From Vescimonas fastidiosa (GTDB taxonomy: Bacteria; Bacillota; Clostridia; Oscillospirales; Oscillospiraceae), in assembly GCF_018326305.1 (NCBI RefSeq), contig NZ_AP023416.1, positions 248,001 through 312,000 of the forward strand: a DNA stretch of 64,000 nucleotides. Reading direction: 5' to 3'. The notes below the pieces were generated by a model. The model had not been told where the DNA came from, searched no databases, and saw only the letters and a list, made by a program, of their open reading frames with translations. Made by a program: the position numbers and the translations under genes. Positions 42,817-51,513 of the stretch are shown piece after piece; the first letter of the stretch is position 1, and each line of letters starts with the position of its first letter.

Positions 42817-43578
42817 ATGCTGTTTGACACCCACGCCCACTATGACGACGAGCGCTTTGACGGCGACCGGGAGGCGCTGCTGGCGGGTATGCCGGAGAAA
42901 AATGTGGGCCTTATTGTAAATCCCGGCTGCGATGTATCCTCCTCCCGGACGGCGGTGGCCCTGGCGGAAAGCTTTGGCTTTGTGTACGCCGCCGTGGGCA
43001 TCCACCCGGAAAACTGCGGAGACTTTGAACCCGGCATGATGGACCGGCTGCGACAGATGGCGAAAAATCCCAGGGTGGTGGCCATCGGAGAGATCGGCCT
43101 GGACTACTACTGGGCGGAAAATCCGCCCCGGGAGCTGCAGCAGGAGGTGCTGCGGCGGCAGCTTCGGCTGGCGGAGGAGCTTGGCTTACCCGTGATCATC
43201 CACGACCGGGACGCCCACGGGGACACCCTGGACATTGTGCGGGAATTTCCCCGGGTGCGGGGGGTATTCCACTGCTTTGCCGGGTCTGCGGAAATGGCAC
43301 GGGAGCTTATCAAAATGGGGTGGATGCTGTCCTTTAACGGGGCGGTCACCTTCAAAAACGCGAAAAAGGCCCCGGAGGTCATCGCCGCGGTGCCCCTGGA
43401 AAAGCTGATGATCGAGACCGACGCGCCGTACCTGACCCCGGTGCCCCACAGGGGGGAACGGAACGACTCGTCCTATGTGCGCCTGGTGGCGGAGAAAATC
43501 GCCCAGATCAAGGGCCTGACACCGGAGGAGGTGGAAAAGGCCACCTGGGAAAACGGACGGCGGTTTTTCGGCGTGTGA
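42817..43578 (+). CDS. tatD: TatD-family metal-dependent DNase
   Basis: 253 residues. Metal ligands are DTHAHYDDERFDGDR at the start, GEIGLDYYWAENP, VIIHDRDAHGD, GVFHCFAGSAE and IETDAPYLTP. TatD enzymes are 3'-5' exonucleases or AP endonucleases, matching its operon partner xthA. Length is normal. Confidence 0.93.
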   Translation: MLFDTHAHYDDERFDGDREALLAGMPEKNVGLIVNPGCDVSSSRTAVALAESFGFVYAAVGIHPENCGDFEPGMMDRLRQMAKNPRVVAIGEIGLDYYWAENPPRELQQEVLRRQLRLAEELGLPVIIHDRDAHGDTLDIVREFPRVRGVFHCFAGSAEMARELIKMGWMLSFNGAVTFKNAKKAPEVIAAVPLEKLMIETDAPYLTPVPHRGERNDSSYVRLVAEKIAQIKGLTPEEVEKATWENGRRFFGV

Positions 43579-43627
43579 CGGACACTTTCGCCGGAGAGGG
43601 AAACGGGTGCCACGGTAGTGACAGTGA

Positions 43628-43835
43628 GTTTTACATGGGGTGCGGGACGGCGGGCCGATGTAGGCATCGGCCCCTACGGAAGCGTATCTTGTGGTGCGTA
43701 GGGGAGGGGCTCTGCCCCTCCCGCGGGCGACCGCAAGGGTCGCCCCTACGAAAGCGTTACAAGAGGTGCGGTGAGGGAAAGAATCCCCCAGTCACGGCTT
43801 CGCCGTGCCAGCCCCCTTTAGGCAAGGGGGCCATC
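43628..43835. repeat. Intergenic hairpin mosaic, cluster 9
   Basis: CCGATG-TAGG-CATCGG, GAGGGGC/GCCCCTC, GCGACC/GGTCGC and a CACGGC unit (43781-43835), ending against the first antisense-RNA promoter. Confidence 0.8.
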
Positions 43836-43860
43836 AAGGGCGGGGTCCCTGTGTTCGGGC

Positions 43861-43888
43861 TTGACAGATTGGCGCAGGGAAGTATAAT
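43861..43888 (+). promoter_or_regulatory. Promoter of solo antisense RNA A0
   Basis: TTGACA, 16-bp spacer, TATAAT; the preceding GTGTTCGG is repeated before the next copy at 43991. Confidence 0.85.
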
Positions 43889-43894
43889 AGAAGC

Positions 43895-43982
43895 AGAACG
43901 GGCGCTGCGACAAGCGGTTGGCCCTGGGAAGCTAAGATTTCACAATGGAAACCGTCACTTTGCCGAGTGGCGGTTTCTGCGT
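43895..43982 (+). ncRNA. Solo copy of the antisense-type RNA (A0), no peptide gene
   Basis: Starts about seven bases after the promoter, carries the conserved GGCGCTGCGACAAGCGGTT hairpin near its 5' end and ends with the hairpin AAACCGTCAC ... GTGGCGGTTT. The opposite strand lacks the rest of the peptide gene; the sequence runs straight into the promoter of the next copy, so this is a tandem partial duplicate. Confidence 0.65.
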
Positions 43983-43990
43983 GTTCGGAC

Positions 43991-44018
43991 TTGACAAATT
44001 GACGCGGAAAGGTATAAT
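43991..44018 (+). promoter_or_regulatory. Promoter of antisense RNA A1
   Basis: TTGACA, 16-bp spacer, TATAAT. Confidence 0.85.
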
Positions 44019-44024
44019 AGAAAC

Positions 44025-44117
44025 AGAAAGGGCGCTGCGACAAGCGGTTAGCCCTGGAAGGATTTTAAGGTTCTAAATAGAAACCGTCACTTGCCAGAGT
44101 GGCGGTTTCTGCGTTTT
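44025..44117 (+). ncRNA. Candidate antitoxin RNA A1
   Basis: Same design as the other copies: 5' hairpin GGCGCTGCGACAAGCGGTT, variable middle, 3' hairpin AAACCGTCAC/GTGGCGGTTT then TTT. It covers the complement of the last codons of the peptide gene at 44087-44164. The end is estimated from the hairpin. Confidence 0.7.
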
Positions 44118-44164
44118 ACGATGATCGTCACCGTGAAGGCTCCGATATGTAAAGTGATACGCAT
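44087..44164 (-). CDS. 25-aa hydrophobic/basic peptide, candidate type I toxin A
   Basis: 25 residues: MRITLHIGAFTVTIIV followed by KRRNRHSGK. AGGGGGTGAGG lies just before the ATG but is held in the hairpin CACCACCC-GAAA-GGGGGTG. A promoter (TTGACA at 44250-44255, 17 bp, TATAAT at 44227-44232, minus strand) lies upstream, and the mRNA leader carries its own GGCGCTGC...GCGGTTGGCC hairpin. Overlapped at its 3' end by RNA A1. Hydrophobic stretch plus basic tail fits small membrane-acting toxins; I cannot tie it to a named family. Confidence 0.72.
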   Translation of the reverse strand: MRITLHIGAFTVTIIVKRRNRHSGK

Positions 44165-44226
44165 GAGCCTCACCCCCTTTCGGGTGGTGTGGCCAACCGC
44201 CTGCCGTTCGTGCAGCGCCTGACGAA

Positions 44227-44255
44227 ATTATATCTATTTTCAGCTATTTTGTCAA
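44227..44255 (-). promoter_or_regulatory. Promoter of candidate toxin A
   Basis: Minus strand TTGACA, 17-bp spacer, TATAAT. Confidence 0.8.
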
Positions 44256-44275
44256 TATTAGATGAAAGTATTTCA

Positions 44276-44305
44276 AAAAAAGAGAGGGGCATCCCCTCTC
44301 TTTTT
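44276..44305. terminator. Terminator of the rpmH-jag transcript
   Basis: AGAGAGGGG-CAT-CCCCTCTCT flanked by A-run and T-run; works in both directions. Confidence 0.88.
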
Positions 44306-44317
44306 CGTGTTGCATTT

Positions 44318-45097
44318 TTACCGGTTGCCCCGCTCGTAGGCTACCACGACACGGCGGTTGGGCTCGGTACCGATGGAGTAGGTGGTGACGCCCTCCTTAT
44401 CCTGCAGGGCGGCGTGGATCACATGGCGCTCATAGGCGTTCATGGGCTCCAGGGTCACGCTGCGGCGGTATTTCAGCACCTTGCCGGCCACCTTATTGGC
44501 CAGGCTCTCCAGGCTCTGCTCCCGCTTGGCACGATAGTTCTCCGCGTCCACATGGATGCGCACCCGCTTATCTCGGCCGCTGTTCACGGCGTAATTGGTC
44601 AGCTGCTGGATGGCATCCAGGGTCTCGCCCCGGCGGCCGATGAGGGCGCCCAGGCGCTGGCCCTCCAGAATGACCTTATAGCGGTTCTTCTCCTCCTCGT
44701 ACACCTTCACCTGAGCCCGGCAATCCATATGCTCCAGCAGGCCCGTGAGGAAGGCGCGGATGCGGTCGGCATCCTCGGTTTCGCTGACGGGGGCGGCGGG
44801 CTGCTCGGGCTGCTTCTCGGGTGCAGGCTCGGGCTTACCCTCCGGCTTTTTCTCTACGGGTTTTTTCTCCACAGATTTTTTCTCCGCAGGCTTGGCCTGG
44901 GGGACCTCCGGCTCATCCACAACATCCAGCTCGTAGCTTACCCGCACCTTGGCAGGGCTACTGCCGATGCCCAAAAATCCGCTCTTGGAGCGCTCCAGGA
45001 TCTCCACGGAAACATCGTCCCGCTCCAGACCCAGCTGGCTCAGGGCGGCGCGGATGGCCTCCTCCTCGGTCTTGCCTGTTACATCAATATAACGCAT
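44318..45097 (-). CDS. khpB: RNA-binding protein KhpB (Jag/EloR)
   Basis: 259 residues. Jag-N domain (IDVTGKTEEEAIRAALSQLG, SKSGFLGIGSSPAKV), a Lys/Pro/Glu-rich linker (85-135), a KH domain (RYKVILEGQRLGALIGRRGETLDAIQQL) and an R3H domain (ESLANKVAGKVLKYRRSVTLEPMNAYERHVIHAAL in parts). Binds RNA with KhpA and affects cell elongation. Eleven bases after yidC, as in most Firmicutes. Confidence 0.95.
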   Translation of the reverse strand: MRYIDVTGKTEEEAIRAALSQLGLERDDVSVEILERSKSGFLGIGSSPAKVRVSYELDVVDEPEVPQAKPAEKKSVEKKPVEKKPEGKPEPAPEKQPEQPAAPVSETEDADRIRAFLTGLLEHMDCRAQVKVYEEEKNRYKVILEGQRLGALIGRRGETLDAIQQLTNYAVNSGRDKRVRIHVDAENYRAKREQSLESLANKVAGKVLKYRRSVTLEPMNAYERHVIHAALQDKEGVTTYSIGTEPNRRVVVAYERGNR

Positions 45098-45108
45098 GAC
45101 AAAACTCC

Positions 45109-46215
45109 TTATTCCTCATAATGGTGTTCGCTGTAAGCACGGCCACGGGCGTAGGGGCGCTGACCCACCCGGCCGTTTTCATTGGTGCTGGCACGCTTTT
45201 CGGCCTTTTTGGAGGGCTGACCCTTTTTCTTATTGCCGTTATTGCCGGACTTGGCCTTCTCATACTGCTGTTGCTGCTGAAGCATACGCTCCCGAGAGGC
45301 CATCATCTTGGCGGCCCGGGCCTCCCGCTTGGCACGCTCCTTTTCGGTCTCCTCCCGGTCCAGGATCTTATTGAACCGCTTATTGAGCAGCTGCTCCTGA
45401 ATGACGGAGAAGGCGGTGTTGGCAATCCAGTACACGCACAGAGCGGCGGGGAGAATGTAGCCCATCCACAGGGTCATCAGCGGCATGAGGTACATCATCA
45501 TCTTGCTCTGACTATTGGCCGCGGCGCCGCTGGACTTCATGCTCACGACGGTCATAAGGAACTGCAGGGCCGTGGCGATGACGGGCAGCAGCAGCACACC
45601 GATGACGGGCCAGCCACCGGTGGTGATCTGCTTAAAGAGGGTGGAGCCCTGGCTGGCCAGGTCCATGCCCAGGAAATTGTAGTCCAGGTTGATAAGCCCG
45701 TCAAACTGGCCCTGGAAGCTGCTCCAGTGCTGGTGGACGAACTTTGCCAGGTAGATCTGCTCATAGGCCGCAGCCTGGCCCCCCTCTGCGGCGGCATAGC
45801 CCAGCTTGGCCGCGGCGTCGGAGATGGCAGTGATGGTATCCATGCTGAGACCCATCAGGTAGCGCAGGGGCTGGCGGATGATAGCGTACAGAGCGATAAG
45901 AATGGGGAAGGGCAGGAAGGACCACAGACAGCCGGACATGGGGTTTACGCCCTCCTGGGCGTAGAGGTTGGCCATTTCCTCCTGCTGACGCTGCTTATTA
46001 TTGGCGTAGCGGGTCTGGATGTCCTTCATCTTGCCCTGCATACGGTTCATGCGCAGCATACTCTTCTTACCCTTGAGCTGGAAGGGCAGGATCACCAGCT
46101 TCACAACCAGGGTGAACAGGATCAGCGCCAGGCCGTAGGACCCGGTGAGAGAATAGAATACCCGGGTCAGCCAGGCAAACGGCACACAGATATAATATCC
46201 GAGTTGTGCGAACAT
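45109..46215 (-). CDS. yidC: Membrane protein insertase YidC/Oxa1
   Basis: 368 residues, ribosome site CGGAGG. Five transmembrane segments of the Oxa1 core: LALILFTLVVKLVILPF, FLPFPILIALYAII, GVLLLPVIATALQFLM, MPLMTLWMGYILPAALCVYWIANTAF in parts. The cytoplasmic loop is charged (MNRMQGKMKDIQTRYANN). A long basic tail (about 290-368) could bind ribosomes. No lipoprotein signal is seen, unlike Bacillus SpoIIIJ. Confidence 0.95.
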   Translation of the reverse strand: MFAQLGYYICVPFAWLTRVFYSLTGSYGLALILFTLVVKLVILPFQLKGKKSMLRMNRMQGKMKDIQTRYANNKQRQQEEMANLYAQEGVNPMSGCLWSFLPFPILIALYAIIRQPLRYLMGLSMDTITAISDAAAKLGYAAAEGGQAAAYEQIYLAKFVHQHWSSFQGQFDGLINLDYNFLGMDLASQGSTLFKQITTGGWPVIGVLLLPVIATALQFLMTVVSMKSSGAAANSQSKMMMYLMPLMTLWMGYILPAALCVYWIANTAFSVIQEQLLNKRFNKILDREETEKERAKREARAAKMMASRERMLQQQQQYEKAKSGNNGNKKKGQPSKKAEKRASTNENGRVGQRPYARGRAYSEHHYEE

Positions 46216-46251
46216 ATTTTTTTCCTCCGTAAGTTGCTTGGGAAAACCTGT

Positions 46252-46461
46252 TTACGGGACGGGGTCATACCCGCCCTTGTGGAAGGGATTGCACCGCAGG
46301 ATGCGCTTGGTGGCAAGAAAGGTCCCCTTGACAGCGCCGTATTTCTCCACCGCCTCCAGGGCGTACTGCGAGCAGGTGGGGATGTAGCGGCAGCGGGGGG
46401 GATAGAGGGGCGAGATCCCCTTCTGATAAAACCGGATGGCGGCCATAAATGCTTTTTTCAC
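46252..46461 (-). CDS. yidD: YidD membrane-insertion efficiency factor
   Basis: 69 residues. Complete YidD motif: [50 protein letters not shown]. Its ATG overlaps the rnpA stop. Helps YidC-dependent insertion. Confidence 0.95.
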   Translation of the reverse strand: MKKAFMAAIRFYQKGISPLYPPRCRYIPTCSQYALEAVEKYGAVKGTFLATKRILRCNPFHKGGYDPVP

Positions 46462-46805
46462 AGCGTCTCCTCCCGCAGAAGGGACAGCCGGCGCAGGCAG
46501 TCAAGGTAAGCCTCGTTCATCTTTTCGTAGGGGCCCTTGACGCTGCGGCCCCGGCCCACCACGATGATGTCCCAGCCCGGGAGCATTTTCTCCCGGTTCA
46601 GGCGGTATATCTCCCGGATCCGGCGGCGCACCCGGTTGCGCACCACGGCGTGACCCAGCTTTTTGCTCACAGTGACCCCCAGGCGGCTCCGACCCTCCCG
46701 ATTTTTCTGGCAGTAGACCACCAGATACGGGGAAACGGCGGAGCGGCCCTTGCGGTAAATGCGGCGAAATTCGTGATTTTCCTTGACCGTTACGGCTGCT
46801 TTCAT
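46458..46805 (-). CDS. rnpA: Ribonuclease P protein component
   Basis: 115 residues from ATG at 46805 (GAGG). Family motif [11 protein letters not shown] within [20 protein letters not shown], with [19 protein letters not shown] near the start. Protein subunit of RNase P. Its place between rpmH and yidD is conserved. Confidence 0.95.
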   Translation of the reverse strand: MKAAVTVKENHEFRRIYRKGRSAVSPYLVVYCQKNREGRSRLGVTVSKKLGHAVVRNRVRRRIREIYRLNREKMLPGWDIIVVGRGRSVKGPYEKMNEAYLDCLRRLSLLREETL

Positions 46806-46929
46806 GACTTTTCCTCGGCTTTTCAAGCACATTTGCCAATGGGCATTTGCATAGACGAATAGGGACGGCAGTTTTCCCTTCCACCGTCCCTGCTATTCAA
46901 GAGCTATGCCGGATGCACCTTCCGTGACC

Positions 46930-47064
46930 TCAGAGGGTCAGACGAGCACGACCCTTGGCGCGGCGACGGGCCAGGACCTTGCGGCCGTTGGCAGTAGCCA
47001 TTCTCTTGCGGAAACCGTGCACCTTGGAGCGCTGGCGCTTCTTGGGCTGATAGGTACGGAACAT
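46930..47064 (-). CDS. rpmH: Ribosomal protein bL34
   Basis: 44 residues, too short for most gene callers' defaults. Begins [20 protein letters not shown] and ends [12 protein letters not shown], the standard bL34 sequence. TGGAGGTG lies 10 bases upstream. First gene of the rpmH-rnpA-yidD-yidC-khpB transcript. Confidence 0.97.
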   Translation of the reverse strand: MFRTYQPKKRQRSKVHGFRKRMATANGRKVLARRRAKGRARLTL

Positions 47065-47194
47065 TGCAGGACACCTCCATTACATAGAAAATCCGGCGGC
47101 GGCAACCGGGCCGCCACACTTACTCGACGGCGGGCGAAGATACCTCCGCCCCGCAGTTGATAAGCTCAGGTGCCGAAAGAACGACACTTTATTT

Positions 47195-47223
47195 ATTATA
47201 CATACCGGGAATGGGGCTGTCAA
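47195..47223 (-). promoter_or_regulatory. Promoter of rpmH
   Basis: Minus strand TTGACA, 17-bp spacer, TATAAT: a perfect housekeeping promoter. Confidence 0.9.
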
Positions 47224-47300
47224 TAAAAAATTTTCAGCGGCAGGGGGTTTTCCGGGCGGGGGAGGGAAATATTTTTTATACATATTCTAATATATAAGTG

Positions 47301-47329
47301 TGGACTTTTGGCGGGATTTCTGCTATACT
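47301..47329 (+). promoter_or_regulatory. Likely dnaA promoter, far upstream
   Basis: TGGACT, 17-bp spacer, TATACT on the plus strand. It is the best plus-strand promoter seen between rpmH and dnaA but lies more than 900 bp before dnaA. Confidence 0.5.
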
Positions 47330-47389
47330 TAGTGTGCTATGATGTGGGTTTTATTCTGTACGGCGCCCGGACAATGATATGGGGTTTTA

Positions 47390-48125
47390 CAAGGGGCGCG
47401 GTACGGCGGGCCGATGTATAGTCATCGGCCCCTACGAAAGCGCTTGTAGGGGCGGACGACCCTGTCCGCCCGGGCCCGATAAAGCAACGCCTTGTAGGGC
47501 AGGGCCCGCGTGCCCTGCCGGGGGTGCGGGAAAAATCCGGGTCGGGCCGTCGAGGACGCCGGCCCCTACGGAGGTTTGGCAAGAAAGTGCCTGCGTGAAA
47601 TCCCCCAGTCACGGCTTCGCCGTGCCAGCCCCCTTTAGGCAAGGGGGCCAAGGGGACGGGAGAACGGATTGCCACAGCCAGTGTGCGCACCGGCTTCGCA
47701 ATGACACATTACAAGTAGTGCAGTAGGCGGGCCGATGTAGGCATCGGCCCCTACGAAAGCGCAACAAGAGGTGCAATGGGCGGGCGACCGCAAGGGTCGC
47801 CCCTACGGAAGCGTTACAAGAAGTGCGGTGAGGTCAGGAATCCCCCAGTCACGGCTTCGCCGTGCCAGCCCCCTTTAGGCAAGGGGGCCAAGGGGACGGG
47901 AGAGCGGATTGCCACAGCCAGTGTGCGCACTGGCTTCGCAATGACACATTATAAGAAATGCGGTGCAAGCCCGGGCGGGCGGACAGAGGCGTCCGCCCCT
48001 ACGGAGGGTTTAACGATAGAATTTCGTAGGGGGCGATGCCCACATCGCCCCGCGTCCGTTACAAGAGGCGCAATGGGCGGGCGACCGCAAGGGTCGCCCC
48101 TACGGAGGTTTACAAGAGGTGCAGT
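47390..48125. repeat. Intergenic hairpin mosaic, cluster 10 (rpmH-dnaA)
   Basis: Long chain: CCGATG, GGACGACC, GCAGGGC/GCCCTGC, two CACGGC units (47601-47652, 47841-47892), two TCATTGCG units (47667-47707, 47907-47945), CCGATG, GCGACC, GGACAGAGGCGTCC, GGGCGATG and GCGACC again. The two larger halves (47600-47760 and 47840-48010) are near-duplicates. No gene is seen between 47065 and 48246. Confidence 0.88.
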
Positions 48126-48246
48126 GAGGAATCCCCCGTTTCTTCGTCCCTTCAAAATAATTTTTTCTTCGTTGCTCCTATCCATGCAACGAATGTGTTT
48201 TTCCGGTCATAGATAGAATCATTTGCTTGGAAAGGAGAACGATCCC

Positions 48247-49566
48247 TTGAATTCACTATCAGATGTATGGAGCAGCGTACTGCAGCGGATGTCTACCCAG
48301 CTGGCCCCTACCACCATCAATACCTGGTTTGACGAGGTGGAGGTGGTGACTATGGAGGACTCCGCCTTTGTGCTGCACTGCGGCAACGAGTTTAAGAAGA
48401 AAACCATTGAGGCCCGTTTTCTGCCCTATATCCGGGACGCCCTGCGGGACCTGTTTTCAGCGGACTTTGAAATCAAGGTCCTCAACGACGACCAGCTTTC
48501 CGCCTACCACGGCATTAAGCCCGACCATCCCGGAGACCCCGGGGACTGCGGGGCCTTCACCTTCGAGACCTATGTGGTGGGGCCCAACAACAAGCTGGCC
48601 TATGCCGCCGCCCACGCGGTTTCGGAGCGGCCCGGGGCCAACTATAACCCCCTGTTTATCTACGGCGATTCGGGACTGGGCAAGACCCATCTGCTCTACG
48701 CCATCGCCCACGGCCTGAAGCAAAATCACCCGGAGGCCAAGGTGGTATACATCAAGGGCGACGACTTTACTAACGAGCTGGTGGCCTCCATCCAGGAGGG
48801 CAAAAACGCCGAGTTCCGGGAGAAGTACCGCCAGGCGACCCTTTTGCTGGTGGACGATGTGCAGTTCATCGCCGGTAAGGTCCAGACCCAGGAGGAATTT
48901 TTCCATACCTTCAATGCGCTGTATGAGTCCGGCAAGCAGATCGTACTCACCTCCGACCGTCCCCCTCGGGAGATGACCAAGCTGGAGGACCGGCTGCGCA
49001 CCCGCTTCGAGTGGGGCCTGATGGTGGATGTGGCGCCTCCGGACTACGAGACCCGCCTGGCCATTATCCGCAACAAGTCGGCCATGCTGGGGGTGCAGCT
49101 GTCCGACGCGGTTTCGGACCTGATCGCGGAAAATGTTACCGCCAATGTCCGGCAGATCGAGGGCACCCTGAACAAAATTTTGGCCTATTACGACCTGATG
49201 GGAAGCTCCATGAGCCAGGAGGACATTCTCAAGGCCATCCGGGACATGATCAAGAAAAATAACGAGTACATCCCCACGGCCCAGGCGGTGGTGAACTATA
49301 TCTGCTCCACCTATCACATCGACGAGGATGTGCTGCGGGGCCAGAGCCGGGGCCGGGAGGTGGTGGCGGCAAGGCAGATCGCCATGTATCTCATGCGCCG
49401 GATCATCTGCATGAATCTGGTGGACATCGGCAAGGAGTTCGGCGACCGGGACCACACCACGGTGCTGCACTCCCTGGACAAGGTGGAAAAGCAAATGCGC
49501 AGCGACCCGGCCTTTGCCGAGACGGTGAAGCAGATCACCACCAATATCAATACCAACCCGGGCTGA
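48247..49566 (+). CDS. dnaA: Chromosomal replication initiator DnaA
   Basis: 439 residues from the TTG at 48247, chosen over TTG 48223 because AAAGGAGAA lies 8 bases before it. Domain I (SDVWSSVLQRMSTQLAPTTINTWF), Walker A GDSGLGKTHLLYAI, Walker B LLVDDVQFIAG, sensor 2 region, and the domain IV DNA-binding signature FGDRDHTTVLHSLDKVEKQM. Binds the boxes at 49927-50071. Confidence 0.97.
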   Translation: MNSLSDVWSSVLQRMSTQLAPTTINTWFDEVEVVTMEDSAFVLHCGNEFKKKTIEARFLPYIRDALRDLFSADFEIKVLNDDQLSAYHGIKPDHPGDPGDCGAFTFETYVVGPNNKLAYAAAHAVSERPGANYNPLFIYGDSGLGKTHLLYAIAHGLKQNHPEAKVVYIKGDDFTNELVASIQEGKNAEFREKYRQATLLLVDDVQFIAGKVQTQEEFFHTFNALYESGKQIVLTSDRPPREMTKLEDRLRTRFEWGLMVDVAPPDYETRLAIIRNKSAMLGVQLSDAVSDLIAENVTANVRQIEGTLNKILAYYDLMGSSMSQEDILKAIRDMIKKNNEYIPTAQAVVNYICSTYHIDEDVLRGQSRGREVVAARQIAMYLMRRIICMNLVDIGKEFGDRDHTTVLHSLDKVEKQMRSDPAFAETVKQITTNINTNPG

Positions 49567-49569
49567 AGA

Positions 49570-49915
49570 GACGGGAGAGCGCAAGGGTCGTCCCTACGGA
49601 AAGGTTGGAACGCTTGCGTAGGGCGGGCTGCCCTCAGCCCGCCGCCCGATAACCACTGCACCATTCCGGCGGCGTGAGGGCACGCCGCCCTACGGGTGGA
49701 TTACAAGAGGTGCGGTAGGAAGAATCCCCCAGTCACGGCTTCGCCGTGCCAGCCCCCTTTAGGCAAGGGGGCCAAGGGGACGGGGGTACGGATTGCCACA
49801 GCCGGTGTGCGCACCGGCTTCGCAATGACACATTATAAGAAATGCGGTTCAAGCCCAGACGGGCGGACAGGGTCGTCCGCCCCTACGGAGGGTTTCCCGA
49901 TAGGATTTCGCAGGG
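49570..49915. repeat. Intergenic hairpin mosaic, cluster 11 (dnaA-dnaN)
   Basis: GGGCTGCCCTCAGCCC, a CACGGC unit (49725-49778), a TCATTGCG unit (49791-49831), a GGACAGGGTCGTCC unit and a GATAGGATTTCG unit, ending just before the first DnaA box. Confidence 0.8.
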
Positions 49916-49926
49916 TCTACCCCACC

Positions 49927-50110
49927 TTCTCCACATTTCCTGTTCTCTGTGTGTGGATTCCCTGTGGATAAACTTCCCCTCCCCATTTCTCCCCTCTTCC
50001 TGTGGAAATTCATCATTTCCCCTGTGGACAAAAAATCCATGCATTTCGCGGCCTTACGGGGGTTTTCCACAAAAGTTTTCTCTACGACTATTATTACTAA
50101 AAAATACTTA
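49927..50110. other. oriC: Chromosomal origin oriC: DnaA boxes and AT-rich unwinding region
   Basis: DnaA-box-like 9-mers: TTCTCCACA (49927), TGTGGATTC (49952), perfect TGTGGATAA (49963), TGTGGAAAT (50001), TGTGGACAA (50023), TTTTCCACA (50063). Right after the last, the minus strand reads TAG-TAA-TAA-TAG (from TACTATTATTA-type DNA at 50088-50099), which fits the DnaA-trio motif, followed by A+T-rich DNA to dnaN. Placement between dnaA and dnaN is typical of Firmicutes. Confidence 0.88.
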
Positions 50111-50172
50111 GTTTATGTTCTGTGGGCAGAAAATATGCCCGGAAATTTCGGAATTAGAAAGGAATCTGTGCC

Positions 50173-51282
50173 ATGCTGAAATTTTCCTGCGAAAAGGCGC
50201 TGCTGCAGCTCGCCGTGAATACCGCGTCCCGCACCGTGGCCACCAAAAGCTCTATCCCCGGCCTGGAGGGCCTGCTGCTGGAGGGCACGGAGGTGCTGAC
50301 CCTGTCCGGATACAATATGCAGACCGGCATCCGCACCCGCCTGGAGGCCGACATCCGCGAGCAGGGGCGCATTGTGCTGAACTCCCGGCTTTTCGGGGAC
50401 ATCATCCGCAAAATGCCCGATGATGTCATCGTGTTCTCCGCCGACGAGAAGTACATGGTCACCCTCACCTGCGGCGAGACACGGTTTGAAATTCTGGGCC
50501 TGTCCGCCGACGATTACCCGGAGATGCCCGAGGTGGAGAGCGAATACGCCCTCACCCTGCAGCAGGGCACCCTGAAGGCGATGATCAACCAGACCTCCTT
50601 CGCCGTCTCCACCAACGAAAACCGGCCCATTCACACGGGGTCCCTGTTTGAGGTGGAGATGGGGGGCGTGACGGTGGTGTCCGTGGACGGATTCCGCCTG
50701 GCCCTGCGCCACGAGAAGCTGGAAAAGCTGGAGGGCGGCGCCTTCCGCTTCGTGTGTCCCGGCAGCGCCCTGAACGAGGTGGAGAAGATCTGCGAGGATA
50801 GCGAGGAGCCTATTACCGTGAGCCTGGGCAAGCGGCATCTGCTGTTTGAAACGGGGTCTACGGAGCTGATCTGCCGGAAGCTGGAGGGAGAATTTTTGGA
50901 CTACAAGAACGCCATCCCTCGGAATAATCCCATTCGCCTGCTGGTGGACACTAAAACCATGCTCAGCAGCCTGGACCGGGTCAGCGTGGTTATCAGCGAG
51001 AAGCTGAAAAGCCCTGTGCGCTGCATTATGGACAAGAATATCATAAATTTCTCCGCCAAGACCGGCAACGGCGAGGCGGAGGATGTGTGCGTCGTGGAGG
51101 GAGACGGCCAGGGGCTGGAGATCGGCTTTAACAATCGCTATCTTATGGACGCCCTGCGCTTTGCCCCGGCGGACCAGGTGATCATGGAGCTGAACACCGG
51201 CATCAGCCCCTGCGTGCTGACCCCGGTGGACGGCGGCGACAACTTCCTTTACATGGTGCTGCCGGTGCGGCTGAAGGCATAA
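50173..51282 (+). CDS. dnaN: DNA polymerase III sliding clamp, beta subunit
   Basis: 369 residues, ribosome site GAAAGGAA. Three clamp domains: start MLKFSCEKALLQLAVNTASRTVA, middle QTSFAVSTNENRPIHTGSLFEVEMG, and C-terminal end NFLYMVLPVRLKA, where the family ends MPMR or similar. Ring dimer holding polymerase on DNA. Confidence 0.97.
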   Translation: MLKFSCEKALLQLAVNTASRTVATKSSIPGLEGLLLEGTEVLTLSGYNMQTGIRTRLEADIREQGRIVLNSRLFGDIIRKMPDDVIVFSADEKYMVTLTCGETRFEILGLSADDYPEMPEVESEYALTLQQGTLKAMINQTSFAVSTNENRPIHTGSLFEVEMGGVTVVSVDGFRLALRHEKLEKLEGGAFRFVCPGSALNEVEKICEDSEEPITVSLGKRHLLFETGSTELICRKLEGEFLDYKNAIPRNNPIRLLVDTKTMLSSLDRVSVVISEKLKSPVRCIMDKNIINFSAKTGNGEAEDVCVVEGDGQGLEIGFNNRYLMDALRFAPADQVIMELNTGISPCVLTPVDGGDNFLYMVLPVRLKA

Positions 51283-51294
51283 GGAGCGAATCAA

Positions 51295-51513
51295 ATGAAA
51301 ATCGTGACCATCACAACGGAATACATTAAATTACAGGACCTGCTGAAGCTGGCGGACGCCGTAGCCACCGGCGGAGAGGCGAAAATCCGGGTGCAGGAGG
51401 GGGCCGTGGCGGTAAACGGCCAGGTCTGCACCCAGCGGGGAAAGAAAATAAGGCCCGGCGACACCGTGGTCTATGAAAAAAACGAATACGGCGTACAGTA
51501 TGAGGATCAATAA
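51295..51513 (+). CDS. yaaA: S4-domain RNA-binding protein YaaA
   Basis: 72 residues. S4 domain: [48 protein letters not shown]. Always between dnaN and recF in Firmicutes; probably binds rRNA or tRNA-like structures. Its end overlaps the recF start by 14 bases. Confidence 0.93.
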   Translation: MKIVTITTEYIKLQDLLKLADAVATGGEAKIRVQEGAVAVNGQVCTQRGKKIRPGDTVVYEKNEYGVQYEDQ

